Part shown: piece by piece, positions 1 to 7,512 of the stretch
How the letters are laid out: each line of letters starts with the position of its first letter
Position numbering within the stretch: position 1 is the first letter of the stretch
Origin: UBA2632 sp964452155
Lineage (GTDB): Bacteria; Bacteroidota; Bacteroidia; Bacteroidales; Dysgonomonadaceae
Length of the DNA stretch: 16,421 bases
Reading direction: 5' to 3'
Assembly (NCBI GenBank): GCA_964452155.1
Contig: CAYVLC010000057.1
Span: forward strand, 1 to 16,421
Notes under the pieces: model-generated
What the model was told of the DNA's origin: nothing
Databases searched by the model: none
What the model saw: only the letters and a program-made list of their open reading frames with translations
Made by a program: the position numbers and the translations under genes

Positions 1-902
1 CCATTGTGTGCCAAACTAATTTCTCCTGGCTGTGGGTAAGTTCCACCCCCAACCATGGCTACATCGCTAATAGTGTGATGTGGCGAACGGAAAGGACGGC
101 GAGGCATTAAAGCAGTATTTACACCAATTTGTCCAGCAACACTGTGTATTTTAGTGGTTTCTAAAGCTTCATCTAATGTGAAAGGGGGCAAAATTGATGG
201 CATTCTTTTGGCCATCATAGACTTTCCTGCGCCTGGAGGTCCTACTAAGATTATATTGTGTCCGCCAGCAGCGGCTACTTCAAGTGCTCGTTTCACATTC
301 TCTTGTCCTTTCACATCAGAAAAATCGAAATCGAAATCGGACTGATGATTCAAAAATTCTTTATTGATATCTACAAAAGTAGGAGTGAGAGCGACTTCAT
401 CATTAAAAAATTCTACGACTTGTTTTATACTGTTTACTCCAAACACTTCAAGACCTTCTACTACAGCTGCTTCTTTTGCATTCTCCTCGGGCAGAATAAA
501 TCCTTTGAAACCACTCTCTTTTGCTAATATTGCAATGGGTAGCACCCCTTTTACTGGAAGAATAGTTCCATCAAGTGATAGTTCTCCCATCATAATATAG
601 TGGGCAAGTTTATCGGTCTTTAACCCTTCTGAAGCTGCCAATACACCTATAGCAAGAGGCAAATCATAAGCAGATCCCTCCTTGCGTATATCTGCCGGAG
701 ACATATTTATAATAATTTGCTTGCGCGGAAATTTGTAACCATTGAATTGTAATGCAGAAATCATACGCTCTTGGCTTTCTTTGACAGCTGCATCTGGCAG
801 TCCGACCACCAAGAATTTTATACCCTTAGAACAATTTACTTCTATTGTAATGAGTGTAGCACTAATGCCCTGTACTGCGGCAGCAAAAATTTTAACAAGC
901 AT
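1..902 (-). CDS. comM: ComM/YifB-type Mg-chelatase-like AAA+ ATPase, 5' part only
   Basis: My own translation from the ATG at 900-902 gives about 300 residues before the left window edge, out of roughly 500 usual for the family. Residues 1-165 match the N-terminal ChlI/Lon-like domain (starts MLVKIFAAAVQGI, with GLPDAAVKES near 34-43 and NMSPADIRKEGSAYDLP near 66-82). A Walker A motif, GPPGAGKS, lies at 221-228, followed by the family stretch RSPHHTISD near 272-280. Walker B, the sensor motifs and the C-terminal domain lie outside the window. In naturally transformable bacteria ComM is a hexameric helicase that helps branch migration of incoming DNA; in other bacteria its role is less clear. 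The gene starts 12 bases after the stop of the upstream lipoprotein gene, so the two are probably co-transcribed. The family assignment is firm; a role in competence here is inferred. Confidence 0.93.
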   Translation of the reverse strand, partial: MLVKIFAAAVQGISATLITIEVNCSKGIKFLVVGLPDAAVKESQERMISALQFNGYKFPRKQIIINMSPADIRKEGSAYDLPLAIGVLAASEGLKTDKLAHYIMMGELSLDGTILPVKGVLPIAILAKESGFKGFILPEENAKEAAVVEGLEVFGVNSIKQVVEFFNDEVALTPTFVDINKEFLNHQSDFDFDFSDVKGQENVKRALEVAAAGGHNIILVGPPGAGKSMMAKRMPSILPPFTLDEALETTKIHSVAGQIGVNTALMPRRPFRSPHHTISDVAMVGGGTYPQPGEISLAHN

Positions 903-914
903 GTAAATTTGTTT

Positions 915-2042
915 TTATGACTTAGATATGTCTGTTCTTTTTTTAATTAAATTTTTCACATCACTTACCGGAATATCTCTTGTAATTATTTTACCTTCGG
1001 GGTCAATTAAAATATTGAATGGTAGGTAATGTACATTGTATGCATCTATGATATCAGACCCCCAACTCTTATCTTCTACAACTATTTTCCAGGGAATAGA
1101 ATCTGTTTCTATGTTTTTGATAGGTATAGTATCTGAATCGATATAAACCGAAAGAAATTGAATATCAACACTATCCAAGGCGTTATATTCGTCTTTTAGA
1201 ATTTTAATATTTTCTCTCGACTCAACTCCGTTTGAGGATAAAAAAGATAGCAGCAGGTATTTATTTTTAAAATCGGTTGGCTCTAAATGTTTCTTTTTAC
1301 CATCTTTCAATTTGAAGTAAGGCATTTGAGCACCTTCTGCAGAAAGAAACAGTTTCTGATTGTGACTCTTTAATTTATAGGTTAATGGAGAGTTTAAGGC
1401 ATCTCCTTCAAGATAATCAAGTACTCTATTTAATGTTTCAGGATTTTCGTTGTTCTTGAAAAAATCATTGATTAAAATAACACTAGATATCTTATCAGGA
1501 TGCGACAAAATAAATTCTTCTACTTTTTGTGTAAGTTCATGATTTAAAGAATTTAAAATAGCTGCTTGTTCTTTTTCTGAAATAACATTGACTGAATTTA
1601 CTAGACTATCAACATCGTAATCCCTCTTTTTCATTAAAAGACTACGTTGTTTAAGAAGAGCCTCGTTATCTTTTTTAAAGGTAGATAGATTCTCATTTAT
1701 TTCGCCACCTTTTATTTCTAGTAGATCAGACAGAAAAGCATCGCCTCTTATTTTTATTTTTTTTATTCCCTTTTCAGAAAAAACAATTGTAGAGGAACTA
1801 AAATCATTGAAGTAAAGTGTGAAAATTGTAGCTGAATCATTATCTAGTGAATAAGAAAAATTTCCATTCTTATTTACAAAAATAGTATCTACGCGTATAG
1901 TATCTGACACGCGAGATGAAGCTATGACATAGGGAGTTTGAAGATTAGATAACTCTCCTTCAATAACTAATTTATTATCGCCTTTGTTACATGAATATAA
2001 AACCAAGGAAAATAAGAATAAAGTAAGAATTGATTTCATCAT
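915..2042 (-). CDS. DUF4369/thioredoxin-fold lipoprotein without the CxxC active site
   Basis: This is a 375-residue predicted lipoprotein. Residues 3-18 form a hydrophobic signal ending in a lipobox-like LVLYSC, with Cys18 as the lipidated residue. Residues about 25-100 resemble the DUF4369 beta domain common in Bacteroidetes. Residues about 115-235 are charged and mostly helical. Residues about 238-370 have the pattern of an AhpC/TSA-Redoxin (ResA/TlpA-like) thioredoxin fold, including the YLLLSF strand, Pro341 at the cis-proline position (LPFNILIDPEGKI) and a C-terminal helix. Relatives carry WCxPC after the first strand; here the aligned residues 272-275 are GVES, and Cys18 is the only cysteine in the protein. 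It therefore cannot do thiol-disulfide exchange in the usual way, and a binding or structural role is more likely. Start: Met1 is used; Met2 is equally possible. It lies just upstream of comM with a good promoter in front. Confidence 0.85.
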   Translation of the reverse strand: MMKSILTLFLFSLVLYSCNKGDNKLVIEGELSNLQTPYVIASSRVSDTIRVDTIFVNKNGNFSYSLDNDSATIFTLYFNDFSSSTIVFSEKGIKKIKIRGDAFLSDLLEIKGGEINENLSTFKKDNEALLKQRSLLMKKRDYDVDSLVNSVNVISEKEQAAILNSLNHELTQKVEEFILSHPDKISSVILINDFFKNNENPETLNRVLDYLEGDALNSPLTYKLKSHNQKLFLSAEGAQMPYFKLKDGKKKHLEPTDFKNKYLLLSFLSSNGVESRENIKILKDEYNALDSVDIQFLSVYIDSDTIPIKNIETDSIPWKIVVEDKSWGSDIIDAYNVHYLPFNILIDPEGKIITRDIPVSDVKNLIKKRTDISKS

Positions 2043-2125
2043 TTTAATTTAATACTTAATGCGATTATTGGGAGCTAAAACTGACAATTAAATCAACAAT
2101 TTGGTTGCTTTATAAATAATGAAAG

Positions 2126-2155
2126 CAAAGATATAGCTTTTTCTGTAATATTCAA
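2126..2155 (-). promoter_or_regulatory. Bacteroidetes-type promoter for the lipoprotein-comM operon
   Basis: Read on the minus strand, TATCTTTG (2126-2133) matches the -7 consensus TAnnTTTG. ATTG at 2153-2156 sits 19 bases upstream, as the -33 element. The predicted transcript starts about 80 bases before the lipoprotein ATG. Confidence 0.6.
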
Positions 2156-2205
2156 TTATTTTTACAATCCTTTACGTAGTAATTGCAATTTAATTTTGCA
2201 CATCG

Positions 2206-2236
2206 TTGTTGTTTAAAAGATTAATAGGTAATTTTG
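2206..2236 (+). promoter_or_regulatory. Bacteroidetes-type promoter for the UDP-glucuronate decarboxylase gene
   Basis: TAATTTTG at 2229-2236 matches TAnnTTTG, and TTG at 2206-2208 lies 20 bases upstream. The start codon follows 19 bases after the -7 element, so the 5' leader would be very short. A second TAATTTTG at 2191-2198 has no clear -33 partner. Confidence 0.55.
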
Positions 2237-2255
2237 TACGATAATGTAGTTCAGC

Positions 2256-3203
2256 ATGAAGAAAAAAATATTAGTTACTGGAGGTGCCGGGTTCATAGGA
2301 TCGCATCTGTGCAAAAAGCTATTAGAGCAAAACAACGAAGTGCTTTGTTTAGATAATTATTTTACTGGAAGTAAAATGAATGTTTTGCCAATGCTCGATA
2401 ATCCAATGTTTGAGCTTATACGCCACGACATTGTAAATCCGTACATTGCCGAAGTTGATGAAATATACAATTTAGCATGTCCTGCCTCTCCAATACACTA
2501 CCAGCACAACCCAATTCAGACTGTCAAGATTTCGGTCATGGGTGCAATAAATATGTTGGAAACTGCAAAAGCTACTGGCGCTAAAATACTGCAAGCCTCT
2601 ACGAGTGAGGTTTATGGCGATCCAAAAATTCATCCACAAGTAGAATCATACTGGGGCAATGTAAATCCTATTGGTGAACGCTCTTGTTACGACGAAGGAA
2701 AACGATGTGCCGAAACTCTTTTTATGGATTATCATCGTCAGAGCAACCTTAGAATTAAAATCATTCGCATTTTTAATACTTATGGCCCCAATATGCATCC
2801 AAATGATGGCAGGGTTGTTTCTAACTTTATTGTACAATGCCTAAGAAATGAGGATATAACTATCTATGGAGATGGAAACCAATCGCGTAGTTTTCAGTAT
2901 GTAGATGATTTAATAGAGGGAATGACAAAAATGATGGCAACACCAAATAGCTTCATTGGTCCTGTAAACATTGGTAACCCTAATGAGTTTACTATCGTTG
3001 AATTAGCTGAAACAGTTATGAAATTGACCAATTCTAAATCGAAACTAATTTTCAAGCCTCTGCCAATGGATGATCCGCAACAACGCAGACCAGATATATC
3101 ACTTGCAAAAGAAAAGCTAGGGTGGAGTCCAAAAATAGAATTGGAAGAAGGATTGATAAAAACAATTGACTATTTTGATAGACTTCTCAAAAAAACTAAT
3201 TGA
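2256..3203 (+). CDS. UDP-glucuronate decarboxylase (UDP-xylose synthase), SDR family
   Basis: This extended short-chain dehydrogenase/reductase of 315 residues has the usual length for bacterial UXS enzymes, which convert UDP-glucuronate to UDP-xylose with tightly bound NAD+. The Rossmann motif GGAGFIG is at 9-15. Asp33, in the family-typical DNYFTGSK, would bind the NAD ribose. The catalytic residues are Thr116-Ser117-Glu118 (STSEVYGDP) and Tyr145-x3-Lys149 (YDEGKR). RIFNTYGP at 171-178 and the C-terminal RRPDI at 277-281 are also typical of the family. A UDP-glucuronate 4-epimerase or dTDP-glucose dehydratase is less likely because the DNYFTGSKxN and YDEGKR signatures favour UXS. The glycosyltransferase starts 8 bases downstream, so the pair is probably an operon for building a xylose-containing surface glycan. 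No UDP-glucose dehydrogenase, which would supply the substrate, is in the window. Confidence 0.92.
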   Translation: MKKKILVTGGAGFIGSHLCKKLLEQNNEVLCLDNYFTGSKMNVLPMLDNPMFELIRHDIVNPYIAEVDEIYNLACPASPIHYQHNPIQTVKISVMGAINMLETAKATGAKILQASTSEVYGDPKIHPQVESYWGNVNPIGERSCYDEGKRCAETLFMDYHRQSNLRIKIIRIFNTYGPNMHPNDGRVVSNFIVQCLRNEDITIYGDGNQSRSFQYVDDLIEGMTKMMATPNSFIGPVNIGNPNEFTIVELAETVMKLTNSKSKLIFKPLPMDDPQQRRPDISLAKEKLGWSPKIELEEGLIKTIDYFDRLLKKTN

Positions 3204-3211
3204 TACTCTCT

Positions 3212-4213
3212 ATGCCTTATTTCTCCATCATTATTCCCGTATATAATCGTCCTGACGAAGTAGATGAACTATTAGAAAGTTTGAGCGCTCAGACCTACTT
3301 AGATTTCGAAGTGTTGCTTATTGAAGATGGTTCGTCGGTTAAATGTGACTTAATAGCCCAAAAATATAACCATAGTTTAAATATACGCTACTATTTCAAA
3401 GAAAATAGTGGTAGAAGCAAAACCAGAAATTATGGAATGGAAAAAGCAAAAGGTGAATATTTTGTTTTTTTCGATTCAGATTGTGTTATTCCTCCGTTTT
3501 ATTTTCAAAAAATAAAAGACACACTTACAGATAGCTATACCGATAGCTATGGTGGCCCCGACAAAGCTGATAAATCTTTCAGTAACTTACAAAAAGCTAT
3601 TAGTTTTTCTATGACATCTTTTCTCACAACTGGGGGCATAAGGGGTTCAAAAGGGGCTAAGATGGAAAAATTTGTTCCACGTACTTTCAATATGGGTTTT
3701 TCTAAAGAAGTATATAAAAATGTTGGCGGATTTAAAGATATGTTTGGCGAAGACATAGACCTAAGCTTACGCATAAGAAATAAAGGATATACTTGTCAAC
3801 TCATCTCTGATGCATTTGTTTATCACAAAAGAAGAGTAGATTTACGCTCTTTTTATCGGCAAGTTCATGTATTTGGTATGGCTCGCATTTCTTTGTACCT
3901 GCTACATCCTTCGTCAATGAAACTCGTGCACACCCTACCGGCACTTTTTACAATAGCATCTCTATTAATAGTTCTTTTGTCGCTATATAGCATATGGGCA
4001 TTAACTCCACTAATCATTTATTTCGTACTTATCTTTATAGCCTCTTCGTTAGAATATAAAAAACTAAGTATCGGATTCTTATCAATCGTTACCACTGCAA
4101 TACAGCTATATGGATACGGATGGGGATTTATAAAATCGTATGTAAAAAAAGTAATGTTTAGAAAAAACAAATCTGATAAATACGAATTGAACAAATATTA
4201 CAATAAAAAGTAA
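3212..4213 (+). CDS. Family 2 glycosyltransferase with C-terminal membrane segments
   Basis: This 333-residue GT-A fold glycosyltransferase begins with the classic GT2 N-terminus (FSIIIPVYNRPDEV, 4-17). Other motifs are EDGSS at 38-42, SGRSKTRNYG at 66-75, the metal/nucleotide-binding DSD at 88-90, and the acceptor-side GEDIDLSLRIRNKG at 179-192, with Asp181 the likely catalytic base. FVYHKRR follows at 202-208. Residues about 240-305 hold two or three hydrophobic segments, which should anchor the enzyme in the inner membrane with its catalytic domain in the cytoplasm. Start: an upstream in-frame TTG at 3200 overlaps the previous stop, but the ATG at 3212 puts the first beta strand right at the N-terminus, as in relatives, and is preferred. 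Donor sugar and acceptor cannot be read from the sequence; the neighbouring UXS makes UDP-xylose a reasonable guess only. Confidence 0.88.
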   Translation: MPYFSIIIPVYNRPDEVDELLESLSAQTYLDFEVLLIEDGSSVKCDLIAQKYNHSLNIRYYFKENSGRSKTRNYGMEKAKGEYFVFFDSDCVIPPFYFQKIKDTLTDSYTDSYGGPDKADKSFSNLQKAISFSMTSFLTTGGIRGSKGAKMEKFVPRTFNMGFSKEVYKNVGGFKDMFGEDIDLSLRIRNKGYTCQLISDAFVYHKRRVDLRSFYRQVHVFGMARISLYLLHPSSMKLVHTLPALFTIASLLIVLLSLYSIWALTPLIIYFVLIFIASSLEYKKLSIGFLSIVTTAIQLYGYGWGFIKSYVKKVMFRKNKSDKYELNKYYNKK

Positions 4214-4245
4214 GCTGAGTAAATAACAATAATGTACTCCTTTGA

Positions 4246-4902
4246 TTAGTCTTTAGACCCATAAGCTAAGTCCCCTGCATCGCCCAATCCGGGTATAATA
4301 TAAGCATGATCATCTAAATCTGGGTCGATAGCTGCAGCCCATATAGTAGTATTTTTGCTAGGAAATTTTTCTTTGCAGTAATCTATCGCTTGCTGGCTGG
4401 CAATAATTGTAGCTATATGAATGTGTTTGGGTATTCCTTTGGTAAGCAGTGCATGATAAGAAAGTTCCATGCTGCCACCTGTTGCAAGCATTGGGTCGGT
4501 TATTATTAATGTTTTATTGGTAATGAGCGGCGAGGCAATATACTCTATGTGTATATTAAACGAGAGTTGATTCTCTTTATACTTTCTATATGCCGAAACA
4601 AATGCATTGTCGGCACCATCAAAAAAATTAAGAAAACCTTGATGATATATAAGACCTGCTCTAAGAATGGTTGCAATTACGAGGTCGTTATCTGCTAAAT
4701 TTATACTTGTCTCTCCTAGAGGAGTTTTTATTGTTTGGGTGCAGTAATTTAAATCTTTGCTTATTTCGTAAGCCATTATTTCACCTATACGTTCAATGTT
4801 TTTTCTAAATCTTAATCGATCATTTTGAACGTTTATATCTCTAATTTCTCTGACAAAGGTGTTGAGTAAAGAATTTTGATCTGAAAAGTTTACAATCTTC
4901 AT
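4246..4902 (-). CDS. upp: Uracil phosphoribosyltransferase
   Basis: This 218-residue enzyme converts uracil and PRPP to UMP and pyrophosphate (pyrimidine salvage, cytoplasm). The type I PRPP-binding loop TDPMLATGGSM is at 135-145. RAGL at 81-84 and the C-terminal GLGDAGDLAYGSKD at 205-218, which contacts uracil in the family, are also present. Length is close to the usual 208-217. The reading frame extends upstream to 4947, but the extra 15 residues overlap the predicted promoter (-7 element at 4945-4952) and do not look like UPRT, so the ATG at 4902 is chosen. The gene converges on the glycosyltransferase (32 bases between their stops) and diverges from pckA. Confidence 0.95.
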   Translation of the reverse strand: MKIVNFSDQNSLLNTFVREIRDINVQNDRLRFRKNIERIGEIMAYEISKDLNYCTQTIKTPLGETSINLADNDLVIATILRAGLIYHQGFLNFFDGADNAFVSAYRKYKENQLSFNIHIEYIASPLITNKTLIITDPMLATGGSMELSYHALLTKGIPKHIHIATIIASQQAIDYCKEKFPSKNTTIWAAAIDPDLDDHAYIIPGLGDAGDLAYGSKD

Positions 4903-4944
4903 AAGGCAATGTTTTACAATAACGATAACAGAAATAGCTAACGG

Positions 4945-4952
4945 CAAAGGTA
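4945..4952 (-). promoter_or_regulatory. Predicted -7 element for upp
   Basis: On the minus strand this reads TACCTTTG, matching TAnnTTTG, 42 bases upstream of the preferred upp ATG. I see no convincing -33 TTG at the right distance. Confidence 0.45.
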
Positions 4953-5022
4953 ACAGAAATATAGATTTAGATAAACTTTTTGGCGAAGAATTTTGTTTTA
5001 TGTGATAGTGAAATAAATTACA

Positions 5023-5052
5023 ATTAATTAAAGAAATATTTCTCTAATTAAT
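5023..5052. promoter_or_regulatory. Long palindromic operator upstream of pckA (copy 1)
   Basis: This 30-bp inverted repeat is centred between 5037 and 5038. Fourteen of 15 base pairs are symmetric; the only mismatch is 5031/5044. The core is AGAAATATTTCT at 5032-5043, extended outward by AATTA/TAATT arms. Its right end is 22 bases before the pckA -7 element, so it abuts or overlaps the expected -33 region. The inner 24 bases match the palindrome at 12156-12179 in 23 positions. The symmetry suggests a dimeric DNA-binding regulator, not identified here. It could also influence the divergent upp promoter about 70 bases to the left. Confidence 0.7.
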
Positions 5053-5074
5053 AGTGCTGTAATAAAATAATATT

Positions 5075-5082
5075 TATCTTTG
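5075..5082 (+). promoter_or_regulatory. Predicted -7 element for pckA
   Basis: TATCTTTG is an exact TAnnTTTG match. No good -33 TTG is present where expected (about 5052-5056), which fits a promoter that needs an activator bound at the adjacent palindrome. Transcription would start near 5086-5089, leaving a leader of about 65 bases before the ATG at 5154 and ruling out the upstream in-frame GTG at 5088. Confidence 0.6.
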
Positions 5083-5153
5083 TCGTCGTGCAATATAGGT
5101 ATCTGAATATATGGTACATCAGGACGAATTATTTACATAAAACTTTAATACAA

Positions 5154-6746
5154 ATGACAAAATTAGATTTAAGCAAGTACGGAATTACAGGCGATTTCGA
5201 AGTTCTTCACAACCCTTCTTACGAAGTTCTATTTCAAGAAGAGATGAATCCCGAAAATGAAGGATTTGAAAAAGCAAAATTAACTGACACCGGTGCTGTA
5301 GCTGTTTATACAGGAAAGTTTACAGGACGCTCACCAAAAGATAAATTTATTGTTGAAGACGATGTTACAAGAGATACTTTATGGTGGGATGGTACTATTA
5401 ATAGACCAACAACTCCAGAAGTTTTTGATCATTGCAAAAATTTGGCCACTGATAGATTATCAAAAGCAAAAAAAATATATGTAGTAGATACTTTTTGCGG
5501 TACTAACGAAGATACACGTATGAAAGTGCGCTTCATTATGGAAGTAGCATGGCAAGCACATTTTGTTACAAATATGTTTATCAGACCATCACATTATGAG
5601 CTAGCTCATTATGGCGAGCCTGACTTTGTAACTTTGAATGCTTCTAAGATTGTTAATGACAAATGGAAAGAGCAAGGTCTTCATTCAGAAAACTTTACTT
5701 TATTCGACCTTAAACGCAAAATGCAAGTTATTGGTGGAACATGGTATGGTGGCGAGATGAAAAAAGGTATCTTTGCTCTCATGAACTATTATCTTCCACT
5801 AAGAGGTGTAGCAGCAATGCATTGCTCTGCAAACGTGGGTGTTGATGGTGATGTTGCAGTATTCTTTGGTCTCTCTGGAACAGGCAAAACTACTCTATCT
5901 GCCGATCCAAAACGTTATTTAATTGGTGATGACGAGCATGGTTGGGACGAACACGGAGTATTTAATTTTGAGGGTGGTTGCTATGCCAAGACCATCGAAC
6001 TAAGTAAAGAAAACGAACCTGATATCTGGAGAGCTATCCGTCGTGATGCTTTGTTAGAAAACGTAACTGTAAAAGATGATGGAACGATAGACTATAACGA
6101 CGTTTCAGTAACAGAAAATACACGTGTTTCATACCCAATTTATCATATCAGCAAAATAGTTCTTCCTTCGAGAGCTGGACATGCTAAAAAGATTATTTAT
6201 CTTTCTGCTGATGCATTTGGTGTTTTACCTCCAGTATCAATTTTAGATGACAACCAAGCACAATATCACTTCCTAAGCGGATTTACATCAAAATTGGCAG
6301 GTACCGAACGTGGTATTACTGAACCAGTTCCTTCTTTCTCTCCTGCATTTGGCGAAGCTTTCTTGACATTGCACCCAACTGTATATGCAAAACGTTTGGT
6401 AGAGAAAATGAATGAGCACAACGCTAAAGCATACTTAGTAAATACAGGATGGAATGGAACAGGAAAACGTATTTCTCTTAAAAATACGAGAGCTATGATT
6501 GATGCTATCATTGATGGTTCAATTGACAAAGCCGAAACAAAGCATATTCCAATTATGAATTTAACTGTACCTACAAAACTAAACAATGTTGATGAAGGTC
6601 TGTTAGATCCACGCGATTCATATGCAGATGCTAAAGAATGGGAAGCCAAAGCAACTGATTTAGCTAAAATGTATCTGAAAAACTTTGAACAATATTGCGA
6701 TAACGACGATGCTAAAGCATTGATTCCAGCAGGACCACAACTATAA
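5154..6746 (+). CDS. pckA: Phosphoenolpyruvate carboxykinase (ATP)
   Basis: This 530-residue enzyme interconverts oxaloacetate + ATP and PEP + CO2 + ADP. In fermentative Bacteroidetes it usually runs toward oxaloacetate, fixing CO2 and making ATP on the way to succinate. Signatures of the ATP-dependent class include TGRSPKDKFIV at 57-67 (substrate arginine 59), GTWYGGEMKKG at 195-205 (metal-binding lysine region), the P-loop GLSGTGKTTL at 239-248, the kinase-2-like LIGDDEHGW at 256-264, FNFEGGCYAK at 270-279 and NTRVSYP at 322-328. Length is normal (about 530-540) and no key residue appears missing. Start: the ATG at 5154 gives the usual MTKLDLSKYG N-terminus. It is a single-gene transcript with its own promoter region, upstream palindrome and terminator. 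The biotin carboxylase subunit at 12380 acts on the same metabolites and has the same palindrome. Confidence 0.97.
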   Translation: MTKLDLSKYGITGDFEVLHNPSYEVLFQEEMNPENEGFEKAKLTDTGAVAVYTGKFTGRSPKDKFIVEDDVTRDTLWWDGTINRPTTPEVFDHCKNLATDRLSKAKKIYVVDTFCGTNEDTRMKVRFIMEVAWQAHFVTNMFIRPSHYELAHYGEPDFVTLNASKIVNDKWKEQGLHSENFTLFDLKRKMQVIGGTWYGGEMKKGIFALMNYYLPLRGVAAMHCSANVGVDGDVAVFFGLSGTGKTTLSADPKRYLIGDDEHGWDEHGVFNFEGGCYAKTIELSKENEPDIWRAIRRDALLENVTVKDDGTIDYNDVSVTENTRVSYPIYHISKIVLPSRAGHAKKIIYLSADAFGVLPPVSILDDNQAQYHFLSGFTSKLAGTERGITEPVPSFSPAFGEAFLTLHPTVYAKRLVEKMNEHNAKAYLVNTGWNGTGKRISLKNTRAMIDAIIDGSIDKAETKHIPIMNLTVPTKLNNVDEGLLDPRDSYADAKEWEAKATDLAKMYLKNFEQYCDNDDAKALIPAGPQL

Positions 6747-6773
6747 TATATAGTTAGTTCAATTTAAAAAAGC

Positions 6774-6807
6774 AAAAAAAGAGTGGAAAATTTCCACTCT
6801 TTTTTTT
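6774..6807 (+). terminator. Intrinsic terminator after pckA, possibly bidirectional
   Basis: An inverted repeat, GAGTGGAAA (6781-6789) with TTTCCACTC (6791-6799), is flanked by seven A on the left and eight T on the right. It begins 27 bases after the pckA stop. The A/T flanks would give a U-tract in either direction, so it may also stop transcripts coming from the nadA side. Confidence 0.85.
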
Positions 6808-6891
6808 GCTATATACACTTGCACGTTATACATACTTCGCATCACTATGAAAAACGTCTGTTTTTGTTGGATTTTACTTTTAAAAAATAAA

Positions 6892-7225
6892 AATCTCTCC
6901 CTTCATATAAGATTTGAGGTTTATGCCGTGAAAATCTAATCTGCAACTGTCAATTGGAAATTCTTTTCATCAAAACCTAATCTACCATGGTAAATTATAC
7001 TTTCTTGTAATGGTACATTTAAAACTGCACCGGTAAATTTGATTTTCATCTAATGATAGGTAAATCTACAACAGCAAATTTAACTTTTCTCTAACTTAAA
7101 CCTAATATACTGTAGTCAATTTTATTTTATTACGACACCGTTGAATCTAAAGCCGTAAATTAGATTTTTATCTCATAATAGCCATATCTATACCGGTAGA
7201 TTAAATTTCTGCCTGATAAAGGTCG
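6892..7225. repeat. Degenerate tandem array, period about 41 bp, roughly eight units
   Basis: Imperfect units begin with AATCTA or a close variant at 6892, 6933, 6979, 7022, 7063, 7104, 7144 and 7185, giving steps of 41, 46, 43, 41, 41, 40 and 41. A second anchor, (G)GTAAATT or variants, is at 6948, 6989, 7032, 7073, 7114, 7154 and 7195, with steps of 41, 43, 41, 41, 40 and 41. The unit reads roughly AATCTA, 3-8 variable bases often including CCGG, GTAAATT, then a T-rich stretch ending near TCTnATnATAG. Several units have dyad symmetry, for example ATCTA-TACCGG-TAGAT at 7186-7201 and TACCATGGTA at 6983-6992. No reading frame of useful length crosses it. The function is unknown. Confidence 0.65.
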
Positions 7226-7512
7226 TTTTTGCTTATCAAAAGTAAACTAAATGCCGACAAATACTTCTATTTATAAGATTTTCGGATATAAACTTAGTTG
7301 ATATAGTTTTCTTATAAGGATCTTTTTCTCTAAAGACATAGTTTTACGAACAATACCAAGTGACCCATTTTTCTTAAGTATTCATACTAATCAGTTACCA
7401 ACTAACTCCACTTACACGTTACAATTATAAGAACAGAAAATCAGTTGCTCCATTTATAAGGTAAATACTTCAAAAAAAAAGAGTCTTCTATTTGTCATTT
7501 ACTAATGAATCC
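7226..7512. other. Non-coding stretch between the repeat array and nadA
   Basis: I see no gene, RNA or clear terminator here. The motif TTATAAG recurs near 7272, 7313, 7425 and 7455 without regular spacing. A run of nine A at 7472-7480 would be a U-tract for nadA transcripts, but no stable stem lies directly before it. Confidence 0.4.

Noticed and set aside
154..600. Plus-strand reading frames in the first 600 bases
   Set aside because: They are shadows of the comM gene on the minus strand, whose translation matches its family across the whole stretch.
3200..3211. TTG start of the glycosyltransferase overlapping the upstream stop
   Set aside because: It adds only four residues before MPYFSIIIPVYN; the ATG at 3212 fits the family N-terminus better.
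5088..5153. N-terminal extension of PEP carboxykinase from a GTG
   Set aside because: The GTG falls at or beside the predicted transcription start, and the extra residues do not resemble the enzyme.
6892..7225. CRISPR array
   Set aside because: Spacing is CRISPR-like, but no block of 20 or more bases is conserved between units, and conserved and variable positions are interleaved. No cas genes are nearby.
7472..7508. Terminator for nadA on the minus strand
   Set aside because: A T-run exists, but the only small palindrome (7495-7508) is 14 bases away from it, too far for a standard intrinsic terminator.
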